A stretch of 64,000 nucleotides of DNA, taken from the NCBI RefSeq assembly GCF_000189635.1, contig NW_002476484.1, positions 682,001-746,000 of the forward strand. The letters run 5' to 3'. The position numbers and the translations under genes were made by a program. Within the stretch, counting starts at the first letter, position 1. Each line of letters begins with the position of its first letter. The stretch comes from Tetrahymena thermophila SB210 (lineage: Eukaryota; Ciliophora; Oligohymenophorea; Hymenostomatida; Tetrahymenidae). This document shows, piece after piece, positions 36,513-48,809 of this stretch. Under the pieces are notes generated by a model, which searched no databases, was not told the DNA's origin, and worked only from the letters and a program-made list of their open reading frames with translations.

Positions 36513-37691
36513 TCATTAAATAAATTCTATTTGATCTTATCCATTCTATTACATAACAAAGCAAGGGCAATAAACTTTATTTTCATCATATGTAAATTTT
36601 TGGGAATAAATTCTACCAGGATTGTCTTCTACATAGTAATCAATTTTGTTTTAATAAGGAGTGACAACAAGAATATCCCCACTACGGAAATAAACGTTGC
36701 TATCTCCAAATATATAACAATCTTCTTCTGATTAATAGCAATCACCATTAGAAGAGGTAAACCATAATCCACTCTTTTTATCTATCAACTTCACATCACA
36801 TTAATAATCTCTGCTTACTATGAGATCTCTTTCACAAAGACCAATTCCAACCCATATACGTTTATGTACTTTTACCTTAAAGGAAGTTTTAAGCAGATCC
36901 TTAGTGATAGGTGCGTCAATAATACCTATATAATTTCTCTAGACTCCTTCAACTTTCTAGAAAGACTTTATTTCAGGGAGATATTTAATGCAAGGTGGTA
37001 AAAGGATTTCTTCGTTTTAAATACTATTTAGGATTTCAATAGTGATATTACTTTTTTTTAAAACTTTATTAGGAGAAAATTTATTAACAGCTTATTCAAA
37101 CTTGAATACTATTTCTTTAACCTTCTTGTCGATGTCTTCAACATAAGAGAATTTTTAATCCCAAAAAAAGCAATTGTTAAGGAATTTCTCTACTTTAGCG
37201 TAGTTTTTATGGTACTCTGTGAAGAAATCTTTAATATCTTTATCCAAATCAGCTTAATTACCACTTACGGAAGATTTAAAAAGTATCTAAACTACTTCTT
37301 CTATTTTAGATTATTTCAAAAGAGATGCATGAGTGCAGGCAGTGTTAGTACATTCTTCAACTTCCTATTTCATTCTCTATTAAATAATTGCAATAATTTA
37401 TTTCTAAAGTGATTCGTAGAAGCCAATTATTTTAGAAACTCTCTCGTCAACATTTTGCATTTTTAGGCTAGGGATAAACTATTTTTTAGGGTCTGCAAAG
37501 CTAAGTAATTTGAACTGAGCAGCTTATTCCATTTTATTTAAAGAAGAGAGAGAGATTATAGAGTGAGTATGACTTTCATCCTATTCTGTTATGCACTCAG
37601 AGCATAAAAATCTATTTTTACTTGTGCAAGATTGAGCAACGCACAAGAAAATACATTAATTTTCTTAATGAATCAAGCAATCAATTTTCAT
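36513..37691 (-). CDS. B-box zinc finger, coiled-coil, SPRY-like protein (family II, copy 2)
   Basis: Paralogue of 30471-31649, again 392 residues, starting MKIDCLIHQENQCIFLCVAQ. The B-box cysteines and histidines and the SPRY-like blocks (IGIIDAPI, WVGIGLCERD, CFVM near the end) are kept. The frame is open throughout, so both copies of this family survive. It is likely expressed from its own promoter, since the spacer upstream is about 550 nt and non-coding. Confidence 0.85.
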
Positions 37692-38247
37692 TTTGTTTTT
37701 TTTTATAGCAGAAATGTTTCTAAGATTTTTTGCGTTCTAGTTTTTATTTTAATTTAATTTATTATTCTGGATTTTTTTTGTTAAGGGTCAATTTAATTAA
37801 ACTAAGATTTCTGATGAGCATGTTCTGTTAAATTTTATTAAGCATATAAATAATTATTTATTAGAAATGATTGATTTATATTCTTTTATTAAGAGTCTTT
37901 CTTTGATGAATACTATTGATGTTTTCTGATTTTATTTATTTCTTTTTACACAAAATTATTTTGCTTATCTATTTATAAAAAAAGGATTCAATGAAACTTT
38001 TATCACTCACAAATGGCTAAAAAATTAATTTTAAAGAAAATTCTAAAAATAAAATTAGTTTTAAAGTATACTAAACAATAAATCTTTTAATTTGAATAAA
38101 AGATAACCTGATAGATTTATTAAAAGTTTTAGAATATTTTAAGATAGTAAATTATAAAAAACAAACAATAAATACACAAACAACATTGCAATAATTTATT
38201 AATTACTTTTTAATTATACATTTTAAATGTATTATAAATATCAATTT
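37692..38247. other. intergenic between CAPZB 3' end and family II gene 5' end
   Basis: AT-rich. From about 37975 onward the sequence is present only in unit 2. No gene. Confidence 0.5.
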
Positions 38248-39880
38248 TCAAACTGCTTATCTACTTAATAAATCTTTAGCAAGACCCTTTTTAATGTTTT
38301 CAATTTCTTAATGTCCATGAAGATCTCTCATTTCAAAGATACTCTTTAAGATTATTAAATTGACATTTATATTAAATTAAGTTAATAAATACTTTAAAAA
38401 TCCATTTATTTTAATCAAATCTTTTAAATATTTTTGAAATAAAATTTGCTTCTTGTTTAATTTTTAATTTATGATATAAATAACTAAGTTGAGTTTTTTA
38501 TTTTATTTTTTATTAAAGATTGATTTTTTTTTATATAAAAGTGTATTTGAATTGAAAAAATTCAATAATGAACTTACTTATTTAGTTTTTCCAATGTAAA
38601 AGTTATCTAAATCGTTTCTTAACATTCCTTCCATGTCTTCAATAATTTAACCAATATTTTTCAAGTGGAAGGCATGCAAATCAGTTGTTCCATCCAACAC
38701 TTTAGTTTCTTCTTTCTTTTTAAAACATAAAAGAATTAATTAAAAGGATTTATTTTATTTGTTTCTTGTTAATAAGTAAATAATATTTTTCAAAACTTAA
38801 TTTGAATATTTTTTATTGAGATGTGCTTAAGCTAAAATGGCAAAAATAAATTTGTATTTTTGAAGTCATTAACTACTGCTTTGAATTAACAAACAATATT
38901 CTATTATAAAATTTACTGATTTGGTTAAGGTTCCTGAAATATTAACTTTTCCTGCACTAATATCATTAATTTCCATTTCTAAAATTACTGAGCTAGTACA
39001 CTTATAAACAATTTTCTTTTTACTGGGATCAGTAATTTTAATATCAACAACATTAATAGAATCCCATGTGCCTTTTTCAATATTATTGACTCTATCAACA
39101 TCTATATAAGAATAAATAAATTAAGCATACTAAAATTAATTACTATTTAATGTATTTAATTAAACCTATTATTATAATAAACAATATAACTTTACCTTTC
39201 TTAACAACATATGCACATGCAATACTACCATCGTCTTTGTCAAAGAAATAAATATTTGATAAACCTCCTTGATAATATCTTATTAAATTAAAGATTTTAA
39301 CTTATTGATTGAATATGTTTAGCCTACAAATAAATAGGCTCTAATAGTGATTAAAATAAATGAATTTTTACAATTTTTGATATTCCAAAAATAACTCATT
39401 GGCTTTAATTTCAAGATCACGTGTATCTTACATAGGAACAACGCCATCTTCACCATCTTCAAAAGGTGGATGATACACATTGGAGTAAGGAGATCTATAG
39501 CTGTTTCCATCTCTGTTAAACTCACATTTTATGAATTCTCTATTAGTGACAGAGCAGACTCCGATTTCTAATTTTAAACAAAGAGATTTATTATGTTATG
39601 AAAATAAATCTCATCGCATTTTAATATTTGTAAGCAGTTTACTCCTAAAGCCAATTTAAATAAACAATTGCTATACATAAATACGTATAATTGCTAATCT
39701 ATGTTTTAATCAAAATAATATGTAAAATAATTATTTACCAAGAGGTTAATCTATTTTCTAAAGGAATTCATCTGCTTAATCTTCTATTAAATTGCTCAAT
39801 GCTGTTGCATTATAGTGAATCTTTTAAGGAGGTAATCTTCTAATCAGAGAAAGAGCTGCTTCAATTTTTGATTGTTCCAT
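38248..39880 (-). CDS. CAPZB: F-actin capping protein subunit beta
   Basis: CapZ beta pairs with alpha to cap actin barbed ends. Six exons were read. Exon 1 (from 39880) encodes MEQSKIEAALSLIRRLPPQK and EDQADEFLQKIDQPLG, matching LDLMRRLPP...LLSSVDQPL. Exon 2 has CEFNRDGNSYRSPYSNVYHP and PFEDGEDG. Exon 3 has GLSNIYFFDKDDGSIACAYV. Exon 4 has KGTWDSINVVDI and ISGTLTKS. Exon 5 (about 38700-38580) has HLKNIGQIIEDMEGMLRNDL and FYIGKTK. Exon 6 ends KDLLSRQAV with TGA at 38248. All family blocks are present, in order and at normal length (about 270 residues). Intron 1 contains the right breakpoint of the tandem duplication. It is transcribed divergently from the H-protein-like gene. Confidence 0.94.
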
Positions 39881-40595
39881 TTTATATTTAAACTCTAAAA
39901 TTGTTTATTACAAAAATCTATTTTGATATAATTGATACCTTTTTTATTTACTTTTATTAAACAAATTAATTAATTATTTATTTATTGTTTTGCGGCAATC
40001 AATATTATCTTTTTGCTTATTAGATAACATTTGATTCCTCATCAAATGCTGACATGAAAATATCTCTTTTTCTCAATTATCACTTTTCTTAAAATATCTT
40101 TTTGAAAAAAAAAGTTCAATTTACTTACTATCTGGTAACCCTTCATCCCGATCAATAAATAAATAAATGAATAGCAATCAAGCGAGCATATCTTGTCAGT
40201 CAAATAATATATTTATGTATGACTGATTAAAATAATTACTTTACAAAATAATCAATCGATTCAATACTTAAATCATAAACCAATTATTTTTTATTTATAA
40301 AAAACTATTGATTTTAGTTGAAGTATTTAATAAATAATTTGATACACAAATTTTTTTAAACATTTTATCTTAAAAAAATTAATTTATTAATTGGAATAAT
40401 TACAAATAGTTTAAATTTTAACAATAATTAAATATTTTAAATTGAAATTATAAATAGGAATCTTTGATCATTCATTAAGTAAATTCATATAATTTAATAT
40501 TAGAAAGTTAGATAGATAGATAGAAATAAACATAATTTGTTTTTCATATATAATAAGCCTTAGAAAACATTATCTCAATAGAAAATTATTTTAAA
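39881..40595. other. divergent intergenic region (CAPZB / H-protein-like)
   Basis: Bidirectional upstream region, AT-rich, with a (TAGA)n run near 40510. No gene. Confidence 0.5.
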
Positions 40596-41458
40596 ATGTT
40601 ATCAAAAAAGATAAATTCCTTGTCTAATTTAATTTTAAAGAAAACTCATCTTAACTAGAATATCTTTTACAACATCAGTAATTAATTTTTATTTTAAACA
40701 TCTAAATAATTGTTACCTCTACTTTAATATCATTCATTCATATTTTTATTTAAATGAGAAATTTTAAAATCTATCTACTCTTTAAATTTTATCTTTAATC
40801 TTAAAGCTGTTAGAAAATTCACTCCACTCCACGAATGGATAGATTTAGATTATGAAGAAAAGGTAATAATTACAATAAAGCAATTTAAATTAAATAAAAA
40901 ATAATTTCTATTATTATGAGAACACATCAATCAATAAATAAATAAAGGTTGGAAGAATCGGAATAACTAACTTAGGATTAAAAATAATTGGAAATATAGC
41001 CCGTGCAGATATTAAGCCTGTAGGGACTTAGTTGAATGCAGATGATGCTTTTGCTTAAGTAATAGGATAGCATTATATAGCTGATTTAGTCACTCCTGTT
41101 AAAACAGAAATACTTAGTGTAATTAATTAATAAAAAAAATACATTCTCTTTAAAATTCTGGAACAAAAAGAAATATACATATACAAAATTATTTAACTAA
41201 TTTTAGCGTTTTATTTAAAATAATTTAAATTATAAAACAATTTAAAAGTATAATAAACATTGGTTGACAGTAGCTAGTATTCTCACACTTGATGTAGAGG
41301 ATGAAAATTAATGGTTTGTAGAAATAAATCTCGCTGATTAAGCTTAATTTGAAAAAGTAGAAGGTTTATTGAGTTAAGAACATTATGAAAAGAGATTTGA
41401 GTAATTTCATAAATTAGATATTCATCATGAAAACATAGAAAATTACTATAAATTATGA
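40596..41458 (+). CDS. Glycine cleavage system H-protein-like, lipoyl-lysine replaced
   Basis: H protein normally carries a lipoyl arm between the P, T and L enzymes of mitochondrial glycine decarboxylase. Exon 1 (40596 to about 40674) encodes MLSKKINSLSNLILKKTHLN, a presequence-like segment, and its last base completes Thr in TVRKFTPLHEWIDLDYEEK. Then come VGRIGITNLGLKIIGNIARA, IKPVGTQLNADDAFAQVIGQ, HYIADLVTPVKTEIL and WFVEINLADQAQFEKVEGLL, matching the H-protein barrel (FTKSHEW, VGITDFA, ESVKA..DLYAPVSG, WLIKI). At the lipoylation site ESVKA the sequence reads IGQHY, so His stands where Lys should be. The loop after it is also shortened. TGA is at 41456-41458. Introns: about 40675-40807, 40863-40947, 41117-41270. 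It is probably a non-lipoylated paralogue with another role. Confidence 0.8.
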
Positions 41459-42352
41459 TATTATCATTTCAAACAAAAATTTTTTTTTTTTAAATTCAAA
41501 CGTATTTCAATAATTAAATTAATTGATAAATGTAAAAAGTCATATTTATTATATTTTTGTGTTTTATTAGATTTACCAACATTTATTTATCTACCGATAT
41601 ATCTATCTATTTACATCTAATATAGTGTCTAGTATTATTACTTAAACACAATAAAATGTAAAAATCAAATTTTTTTAAGATAGCTAGGGAAACAAATTTT
41701 GTTTATTTGGTTGAATTTTAATAGAAATACATTTTTATTTTTTAGAACTTTAAATTACTTTTTAAAATGAAGAGAAAGGTCCATGTCAAATTTAAATTTT
41801 TTTGAAATATTTTTCTTCATTTTAATAACTTTCGACAGAAAATCAATAAAATAACTTATAAATTGATAATCATCTATTTTATTTTTTTAAAAATTAAATT
41901 TTAATGATTATTTTTACTTATTTGCTTTACATTTAAATAGAATTTTGAAAAAAAATAAATTAAATCCTGTATGATTTATTTCATTAAAAAATAGTTTTTT
42001 TATTAATTAGAAAAAATATTTTCAGCCTTTTTTGGTAATTTATTTAAATAGATTTTTTTACAAAAGGAGTTTTGGTTTATATTAAATAGTTATTAATTAA
42101 TTAATTAATATTTAAGTAAAATATAGAAAGTCATTAACTATTTATTAATTTTAAGAATCAGTATTATAATTTTGTAGTAAAATCAAAGAAATTAATAATT
42201 GTGTTAACCACCAAATACCAATATTATAATATATAAACATTTAGCAATACATAATTAACAATTAGTCTTAAAACTACGAGTATAATTCGTAGTAAGAGTG
42301 AAAGAATCTTAAATTATAAATTGATAAAAACATACATTTATTTTACCATTAA
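41459..42352. other. intergenic
   Basis: AT-rich 3' flank of the H-protein-like gene and promoter of the EF-hand gene. Nothing else was seen. Confidence 0.5.
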
Positions 42353-44463
42353 ATGAAAAAGGGTAGCTTCTAGATTTTGCAAAATAACAACAGCTTATCT
42401 TAAAATGAATCAAATTAATCCCAAACAATTAATCATGCAAATATTACATAAAATGAAAGAATTATGTAAAAGAGAAAGTCTACAATATCAAATTTTTCTA
42501 AACCAAGCCAGTTTGGAACATCAACTTAAATAGAAAATGGATTTCTTCCTCCAGCAGGAACTTATTCGACTCTCCAAAGGAGTAAACTTGGTGAGAATCT
42601 GCCAAAAAATTAACTTAAATTAATGAATAGAAATATAACTGTTTAGTATCTAAGGAAAAAATAATTAGATGAAGCTATTTAAATGAAATAGAGATAAATG
42701 TTTTTAGATGCTTAAGCAGAGTATCAAAAATAAAAGAGTCCTAAAAAAAGAGCTGATGAAAATAAACTAAACAACACTTTAAAGTTAAGTTAAGCCTCTA
42801 CTTATGGTTTTCCTAATAAAAGAATTAGTCAATCTGCTAAAAGCTTTAAAAGAGATCCAAATATTTTATACGAAGGAACCAGAAATCTAACTTCCGAAAC
42901 GCTAGCTAAATTAGAAAGTCAGAAATACAAATAAAAAGATAATGATTTTAATGAGATAGTAAAAAGCTCTGCTGATAACGAATTATAATGTAAGTATTAC
43001 CTTATAATTCACATTAATATTAGATTTACTTACACTTTAATGAATTAATTTGCTTATTTGTTTGTTTATATATTAAAGATTATAGATTTAGGAATCCTAA
43101 AACTGTGGAAATAGAGAGGAAAGGAAGAATACAAACATTCATTTATGACAAAGTAAAATCAAAAACATATGCTACTTTAAATAGAATTAAATTCGTTTAA
43201 ATTAAAAAATAGAAAGTTTAAAATAGACTAAAATATTCTGACAGAAGTAAAATCAATACTACCGCTCTACCTGTTCCTAAAGGTTCGATATCTGTTATGC
43301 TCAATGTAGCAAAGAAGGACTATGGATTTAATTTGGATAACTTTAAGAAGAAGATTCCTGCTAAATCTAAATTCAAAATGAAATGGAAAACAATTTAATG
43401 GCTTTTATAAAACAAACAAGATGTTATAAAGCAGTTATTTTCTAACTACTCTTTGATGCTTAAATTTGCCAAAAATAAAGTAAATTAATTTTATGTTTTT
43501 GGTGTTTTTATTACATTATATATATAAATAAAGAAAGAAGGCATGGATAGAGCTGAGTTCGGAGAATTACTCAGTTATGTCGGTCTTGGAGCTGAATAAA
43601 ATCTGGGAGACAAACTTTTTTAGTAAATATAAATTAATTTTATGCAGATATTTAAATTCAAATATTTAAAAGTATTTTCGATGATGATAATTCAGGCACT
43701 GTGGATTATAAGGAGTTAATTATAGGACTCGAAATGTTTAAAGAAAATAGTATTGATGATAAATTGAGAGGTGACTAATTTAAAATTAAAAATTAAAAAT
43801 TAATACTAATATAAAAATATATTTAGTGTTTATGGAATTATGTGATACAGATGGGAATGGAAATATTAATCCTGACTAACTTTATAATGTGCTTAAGCAG
43901 AACTTATTTACTCATGATGATAAAGTTAAATTAAAAGGTATAGTGAGATAAATATTTAAAGAATGTGATACAAATGGTGATGGAGTTTTAGATAAAGAAG
44001 AGCTCTATAAAGCCACGTCAACAAACACTCTGCTTCTAGCTTTACTCGATGAGTCAGTTAAAAATGTAAAAAGAGTAGATTAAATTATAGAAAATGATTT
44101 AGAAGAACCTTTCCATTGCTGGGTTCCTATCTCTGCTAACTTGTAATTAATATTTTAATTAATTTTCTGTTGGATTAAAAATGATTATTTTTTTTAGTGT
44201 AAATTATAAAGAAGGAATACATTTTGGCCTTGTTAATAAGTTGCTTAAAGTAGTTGAAAATGTAGAAAATGTAATTAAATTATTTGCTTTTAATTATTAT
44301 TTTATATTTATTAAAAATTTTAATTATAATCAAGGGGTATTAATTTAGAAAAGACACAAGGTAAAAATTTAAAGAAGCCTTAAATATGGGAAAAACTTAA
44401 AAGGAGTTAGAAACACTCAAAGAAGATTCGTTAAACGAGTCTTACATTGATGAACAAAACTGA
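42353..44463 (+). CDS. EF-hand calcium-binding protein with long basic N-terminal region
   Basis: About 580 residues in seven or so exons. Exon 1 (to about 42989) encodes a Gln/Asn/Lys-rich N-terminus with a possible coiled coil (QLDEAIQMKQRQMFLDAQAE). The middle holds FQNYGFNLDN-type basic motifs (KKDYGFNLDNFKKKIPAK). Three canonical EF-hand loops follow at roughly residues 385, 422 and 465: DDDNSGTVDYKEL, DTDGNGNINPDQL and DTNGDGVLDKEEL, each with acidic residues at positions 1, 3, 5 and 12 or close. A degenerate hand (EGMDRAEFGELL) precedes them. The C-terminus is helical (FKEALNMGKTQKELETLKED) and ends DEQN with TGA at 44461. Large ciliate EF-hand families often act at cilia or basal bodies; that is not shown here. 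Confidence 0.85.
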
Positions 44464-45844
44464 AATTAAAATATTTAACAAGAGAATAACTTAATTAACT
44501 AGTTTAATAAAATTAAAATATTTAACTACAACTATAATAATAAATTAATATCAATAGTTATAATATCTCAAATAATCTTGATTAACATATAAATTAGAAG
44601 AATTCTCTCAAATTAATCAACAACTATTTTTATTAGTTTTTTATAGTCATTTTAATTCATAGTGTTGTAATATTAGATTATTTTAAATAAAGATAAATAA
44701 GAATCAAAGAATTCTAATTTTATTGTTTAAATAACCATTTCTCTTATTATATTATTATAGTCATTTTAATTCAAAAAGTTGTAATATTAGATTATTTTAA
44801 ATAAAGATAAATAAGAATCAAAGAAATCTAATTTAATTGTTTATCTAATTATTTCTCTTATAATTATATTATTATAGTCATTTTAATTCAAAGAGTTGTA
44901 ATATTAGATTATTTTAAATAAAAATAAATAAATAATAATCAAAGAAATCTAATTTAATTGTTTAAATAATCATTTCTCTTATAATTATATTATTATAGTT
45001 ATTTTAATTCAAAGTGTTGTAATATTAGATTATTTTAAATAAAGATAAATAAGAATCAAAGAAATCTAATTTAATTGTTTAAATAACCACTTCTCTTTTA
45101 ATAATATTATTGTAACCATCTAAAATATAAAATATGAGCTTTACTATTTTAATTTTTTTTTAAACAAAGAATTTAATTTTTGTTTTAAAATTATATTTAT
45201 AATTTAAATTTATGTAAAATTATCTTAAAAATTAATCTAATTATTTGAATGTTTACTGATTTCTGGATTTTAATAAATTTAAATTAGTAGTTTTAAAATT
45301 CAAAAAATATAAAAATGCAAAAAAAATTACTTTACTATAATTAAAATTATTTATCAATAATGAAAACAGAACTTTTGAACACTAAATGAGTAAATAATTA
45401 TGAATAATGTAAATCTTTTGAAATTTTTTTATGTTAATTTTAATATTTAAAGCATATTTTTTAAATAATTTTGTATTTTTAAAAGAAAAGATTTAAATTA
45501 ACTGGTTATTTTTAAACAACTATGAATAAAAATATTTAAGTATTTAGGTGCATTTTTATAGAAGAAAGTTGCAATCATCCTTTGAAAAAAACTATAAGAT
45601 TAAATATTAAACTATAAAATATAAAACAGAAAATATGTTATTAGATATAAAATAACTGACATATTAAAAGAATAAATTTATATATATATTTGATATAATT
45701 ATTTTGATTATTTAGTTAGTTAGTTACTTTTGAATATAGTTTAAAATAAATTAAACTAACTTTTTATTTTGATAAATTAATATACAATAATATTTACTAT
45801 AAAATTAAGGTAAAAAAATAAATAATATAATTTTCTTTTAATCT
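44464..45844. other. convergent intergenic region with satellite
   Basis: Between the 3' ends of the EF-hand gene (+) and the B-box/kelch gene (-). Apart from the tandem satellite (44641-45112) it is plain AT-rich sequence. Confidence 0.55.
44641..45112. repeat. Satellite: four tandem copies of a 114-121 bp unit
   Basis: Copies start with TTATAGTCATTTTAATTCA at 44641, 44755, 44872 and 44993 (TTATAGTTATTTTAATTCA in the last) and continue with GTTGTAATATTAGATTATTT, AATAAGAATCAAAGAA.TCTA and ATTTCTCTTATAATTATA. Copies differ by a few substitutions and small indels. Confidence 0.92.
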
Positions 45845-48809
45845 TCATGCGTGACTCCAGTTATCTCCATTATAAATTAAGAAAATGGATTAGTCATCTG
45901 AAGACATTTTAGAAGCATTTTTGAGTACATATAACTCGTTTTGGTAAATATAAGATTGGGATTGATAAAAATCGTATTAAGAGGGAAGGGAACGAGATTT
46001 TTCGAATTGGAGATCAGGAGTTTATTTATTATTTTCTTGGTTAACATTTATTATGAAAGATTAATTCATTCTAACACTATGGTTTTACCCTCCAAGTAAT
46101 ATAATTTAGTTGTAATTTATTTATCTCACAAAAGGAAAGAATGGAAGACTATTATTATTGTCTATAGTTAAATTAAAGTTTACTTAATCCCACTTATTCT
46201 TTTTTATGTCATAGCACTCAATAAAATTGACTGGCTTAACGATATCTTCCTTTCCACCAAATTTAAATATGTATTTCTTATTAAACACAGTTAGACCTGA
46301 TCCACTGGCTTTGTAAATACAATCAGCTATTTCCACCCATTTTGATGTATTTAAATCGTAATACTCGCATTTATTTATAGAGGAAGATTCATCATAGCCA
46401 GAACACCCGCCAATCGCATACACTCTGCCTTCATTATATACCAATCCATGCATCGATCTAGGATTTAACATTCCCGATAACTGCTCTAAAGTGTTTTATT
46501 CTTTATTCAACTTATAAACATCTCTGATTGATTTTCTTTTATTTTTTTCATACATTATACCACCTTTTATTAATAATTGTATATTAAATATTATTAAAAA
46601 ACAAAATTAAAATTTATTACCTGTTATAATTACCAAATCAAAGTTCGGCACAGAAATACTACAGTGACCAATCGGTATTTTAAAATCAATAGAAAGAAAA
46701 TCTGTTTTAAATCCAGATTTTGGGAAATTGAGGTATTCTTCAAATGAGATGAAGTGATAAATTTTAGTGCCTTCAACAAACACGTAAATAGATTTTAAAG
46801 ATGGTTCATCATCATATACATCATCAATTATATCACAATTCATATACTATTAATCATCTTTCCCTCCGTTCAGTTCCTCTACAGTAAAACTTTCCACAAA
46901 ATCATTCTTATGATTATCAAGAATTTCTTCTTTAATTTGTTATCTACTAACTGGGAGCACTAACTTAGTATTTCCTTTGTCAATTGAATTGGAGAGTTAG
47001 TTGCTTTTAAAAATATAAATTAGAATTTATTTTAAATGCATATTAAAGCAAATTTAATGATTTTTTAATTAAATAAATTAGAAAGTGATTTAAATTTTTG
47101 AGTTAGAGCAAACTCTCATATTTTGATAATAAATTATTTTTAAAGAATTCGTTTTGGTTTTGAAATATATATTACCTTTATTTCTGCATGGATTGGTGCT
47201 TAAATAGGCTTTCATTTTTAGATTAATTTTTGTCATTTAAATTTCTTTATCTAATTGTTTATCCTATTTCTTCTAAGTCTATTGATTTGTCATTGAATTC
47301 GTTAAATGTCTCAAAGTTACTCAAAGTGTTAGTCCTTAAGGTAGACTGAGTAAATCTTTGCTTCTATCCAATTTGGTTTTGCAAATTGCTATTTGAAGAA
47401 GAAGAAAAATAATTTTCGTTTCCTAACGAAGTTGTTTTAGATCTTGCATATAAATTACTAGAGAAGTTAGCATTATCTTTTTTTTAAGTGCTTTAGTTAT
47501 AGTATTCATTTTTGATATTTTTTAGTGATTAAGAAACCTCGTTTTGCTTTGTTGCTTAGTTAATTTATTCTTTTTGATATGGGGATACTACCAAACTCTA
47601 TCTAGATAAGTGAAGCGATTGCTGCTTTTGTGGACTATTAGATGATAGGATTTACTAGAAATTGGTAAACTGCTAGTTAAAGATATTACTTCTATGACTA
47701 AGTGGAGAAGTTACTGCTTTTAATTATTTTTGAGAACTGTTATGAACTGAATCACTCAGTCTCCTACTATCAAGCATATTATTACCCTAAGTTGGAAATT
47801 TAAATATTTTTTTCCTTTTTTGGTAAGAGTACAATTTTCGTAATACTTCTTTGAGTACGTCTTCTGTGTTTGTAGATTTACTAAATATAATTTAATTGTT
47901 TTCTTTGATCTAATCAACAAGATATTGATAGGATGATTCTTCAATACTGAAAGAAGTAGGGTTTTCCATAGTTTCAATTAAAGCCTTTATATAGAGAGGA
48001 GATTATAATTCATTCAAAGTGTTCTAGAGATTATCAGTCCTTTAAAAAATAACAGCATTAAGCTATTCAGACAAATCTTTTGTATTTTTAAAGGTATCAT
48101 TAATTTTATTCTGCAGCTCTTTAAAAAAATTTTCTACGCAGGCCAAAATTTATTGCTTAAGCCTATTTAAATTTTCCATGTTTTTCTTAGCTGAATCATT
48201 CATACTTTGCTATAATTAAGGTAGAATATCTTATTTTGCTTGATTAAGCTATTTAATTATAGATTCAGTCTTGCTTATTGAGTTCTATCTTGCACTTTAA
48301 ATATTTTGCAATTAAGACTGAGTTTTATTATTCATGTGAAGCTCATTATGTCCAACTATACATTCTGGACATAAAGGCTCAATGCATTCTTTCTAAGCAC
48401 ATATATTGGTTATAAAAAAATTTGTGTGAGTAGGGCAATAAACATACTATTATTCTTTATTTTATTAGGTTTTTATAGAAAGAATGCTTTAATTTTAAAT
48501 TTGTTGAGTGTGTGACTGTCCTGCATAAGGAGTGCCAATACTCTAACTATGCTAATGCTACCCATTAGTTAAAACTTGGCTAAAGGCATTGTTGTTAGCA
48601 TTTTACTGACTTGCTGTTCCATACATGTAGCTATTTTACCCAATAGAGTTTGATTGGTTCATAGTAAAGTGAATATCTCTTGGTGTCACATATTATTCCT
48701 AAACATTTATTAATTAACTTTGTGTTTGCTAATGTTGTGAACGATTCTAATTGAAATTTAATTGCTATTCCTGTTAGCTTTAATAATAATTAGCAGTAGA
48801 CTAAATCAT
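45845..48809 (-). CDS. B-box zinc finger, coiled-coil, kelch-repeat protein
   Basis: About 900 residues in three exons, with introns at about 47174-47000 and 46619-46565. The N-terminal 120 residues are Gln/Asn/Ser-rich. Next is a B-box (residues about 140-180): VYCPTHTNFFITNICAQKEC, LCPECIVGHNELH. A long coiled coil follows (about 190-330, KPLYIKALIETMENPTSF region and IKQLNQAKQDILPQLQQS) and a Ser/Asn-rich linker. The C-terminal third is a kelch-type propeller: GGIMYEKNKRKSIRDVYKLN, MHGLVYNEGRVYAIGGCSGY, NKCEYYDLNTSKWVEIADC, KYIFKFGGKED, FIECYDIKKNKWDQV, with the Gly-Gly and Tyr...Trp signatures. TGA is at 45845-45847. B-box plus kelch resembles a TRIM-like scaffold without RING. It lies convergent with the EF-hand gene. 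Confidence 0.87.

Larger units (their letters stand above)
32673..39733. repeat. Segmental tandem duplication, unit 2 (about 7.1 kb)
   Basis: Same order as unit 1 but with the complete 3' part of CAPZB. The right boundary falls in CAPZB intron 1, just before exon 1 at about 39738, so unit 2 joins the intact gene and unit 1 is the extra copy. Confidence 0.88.
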
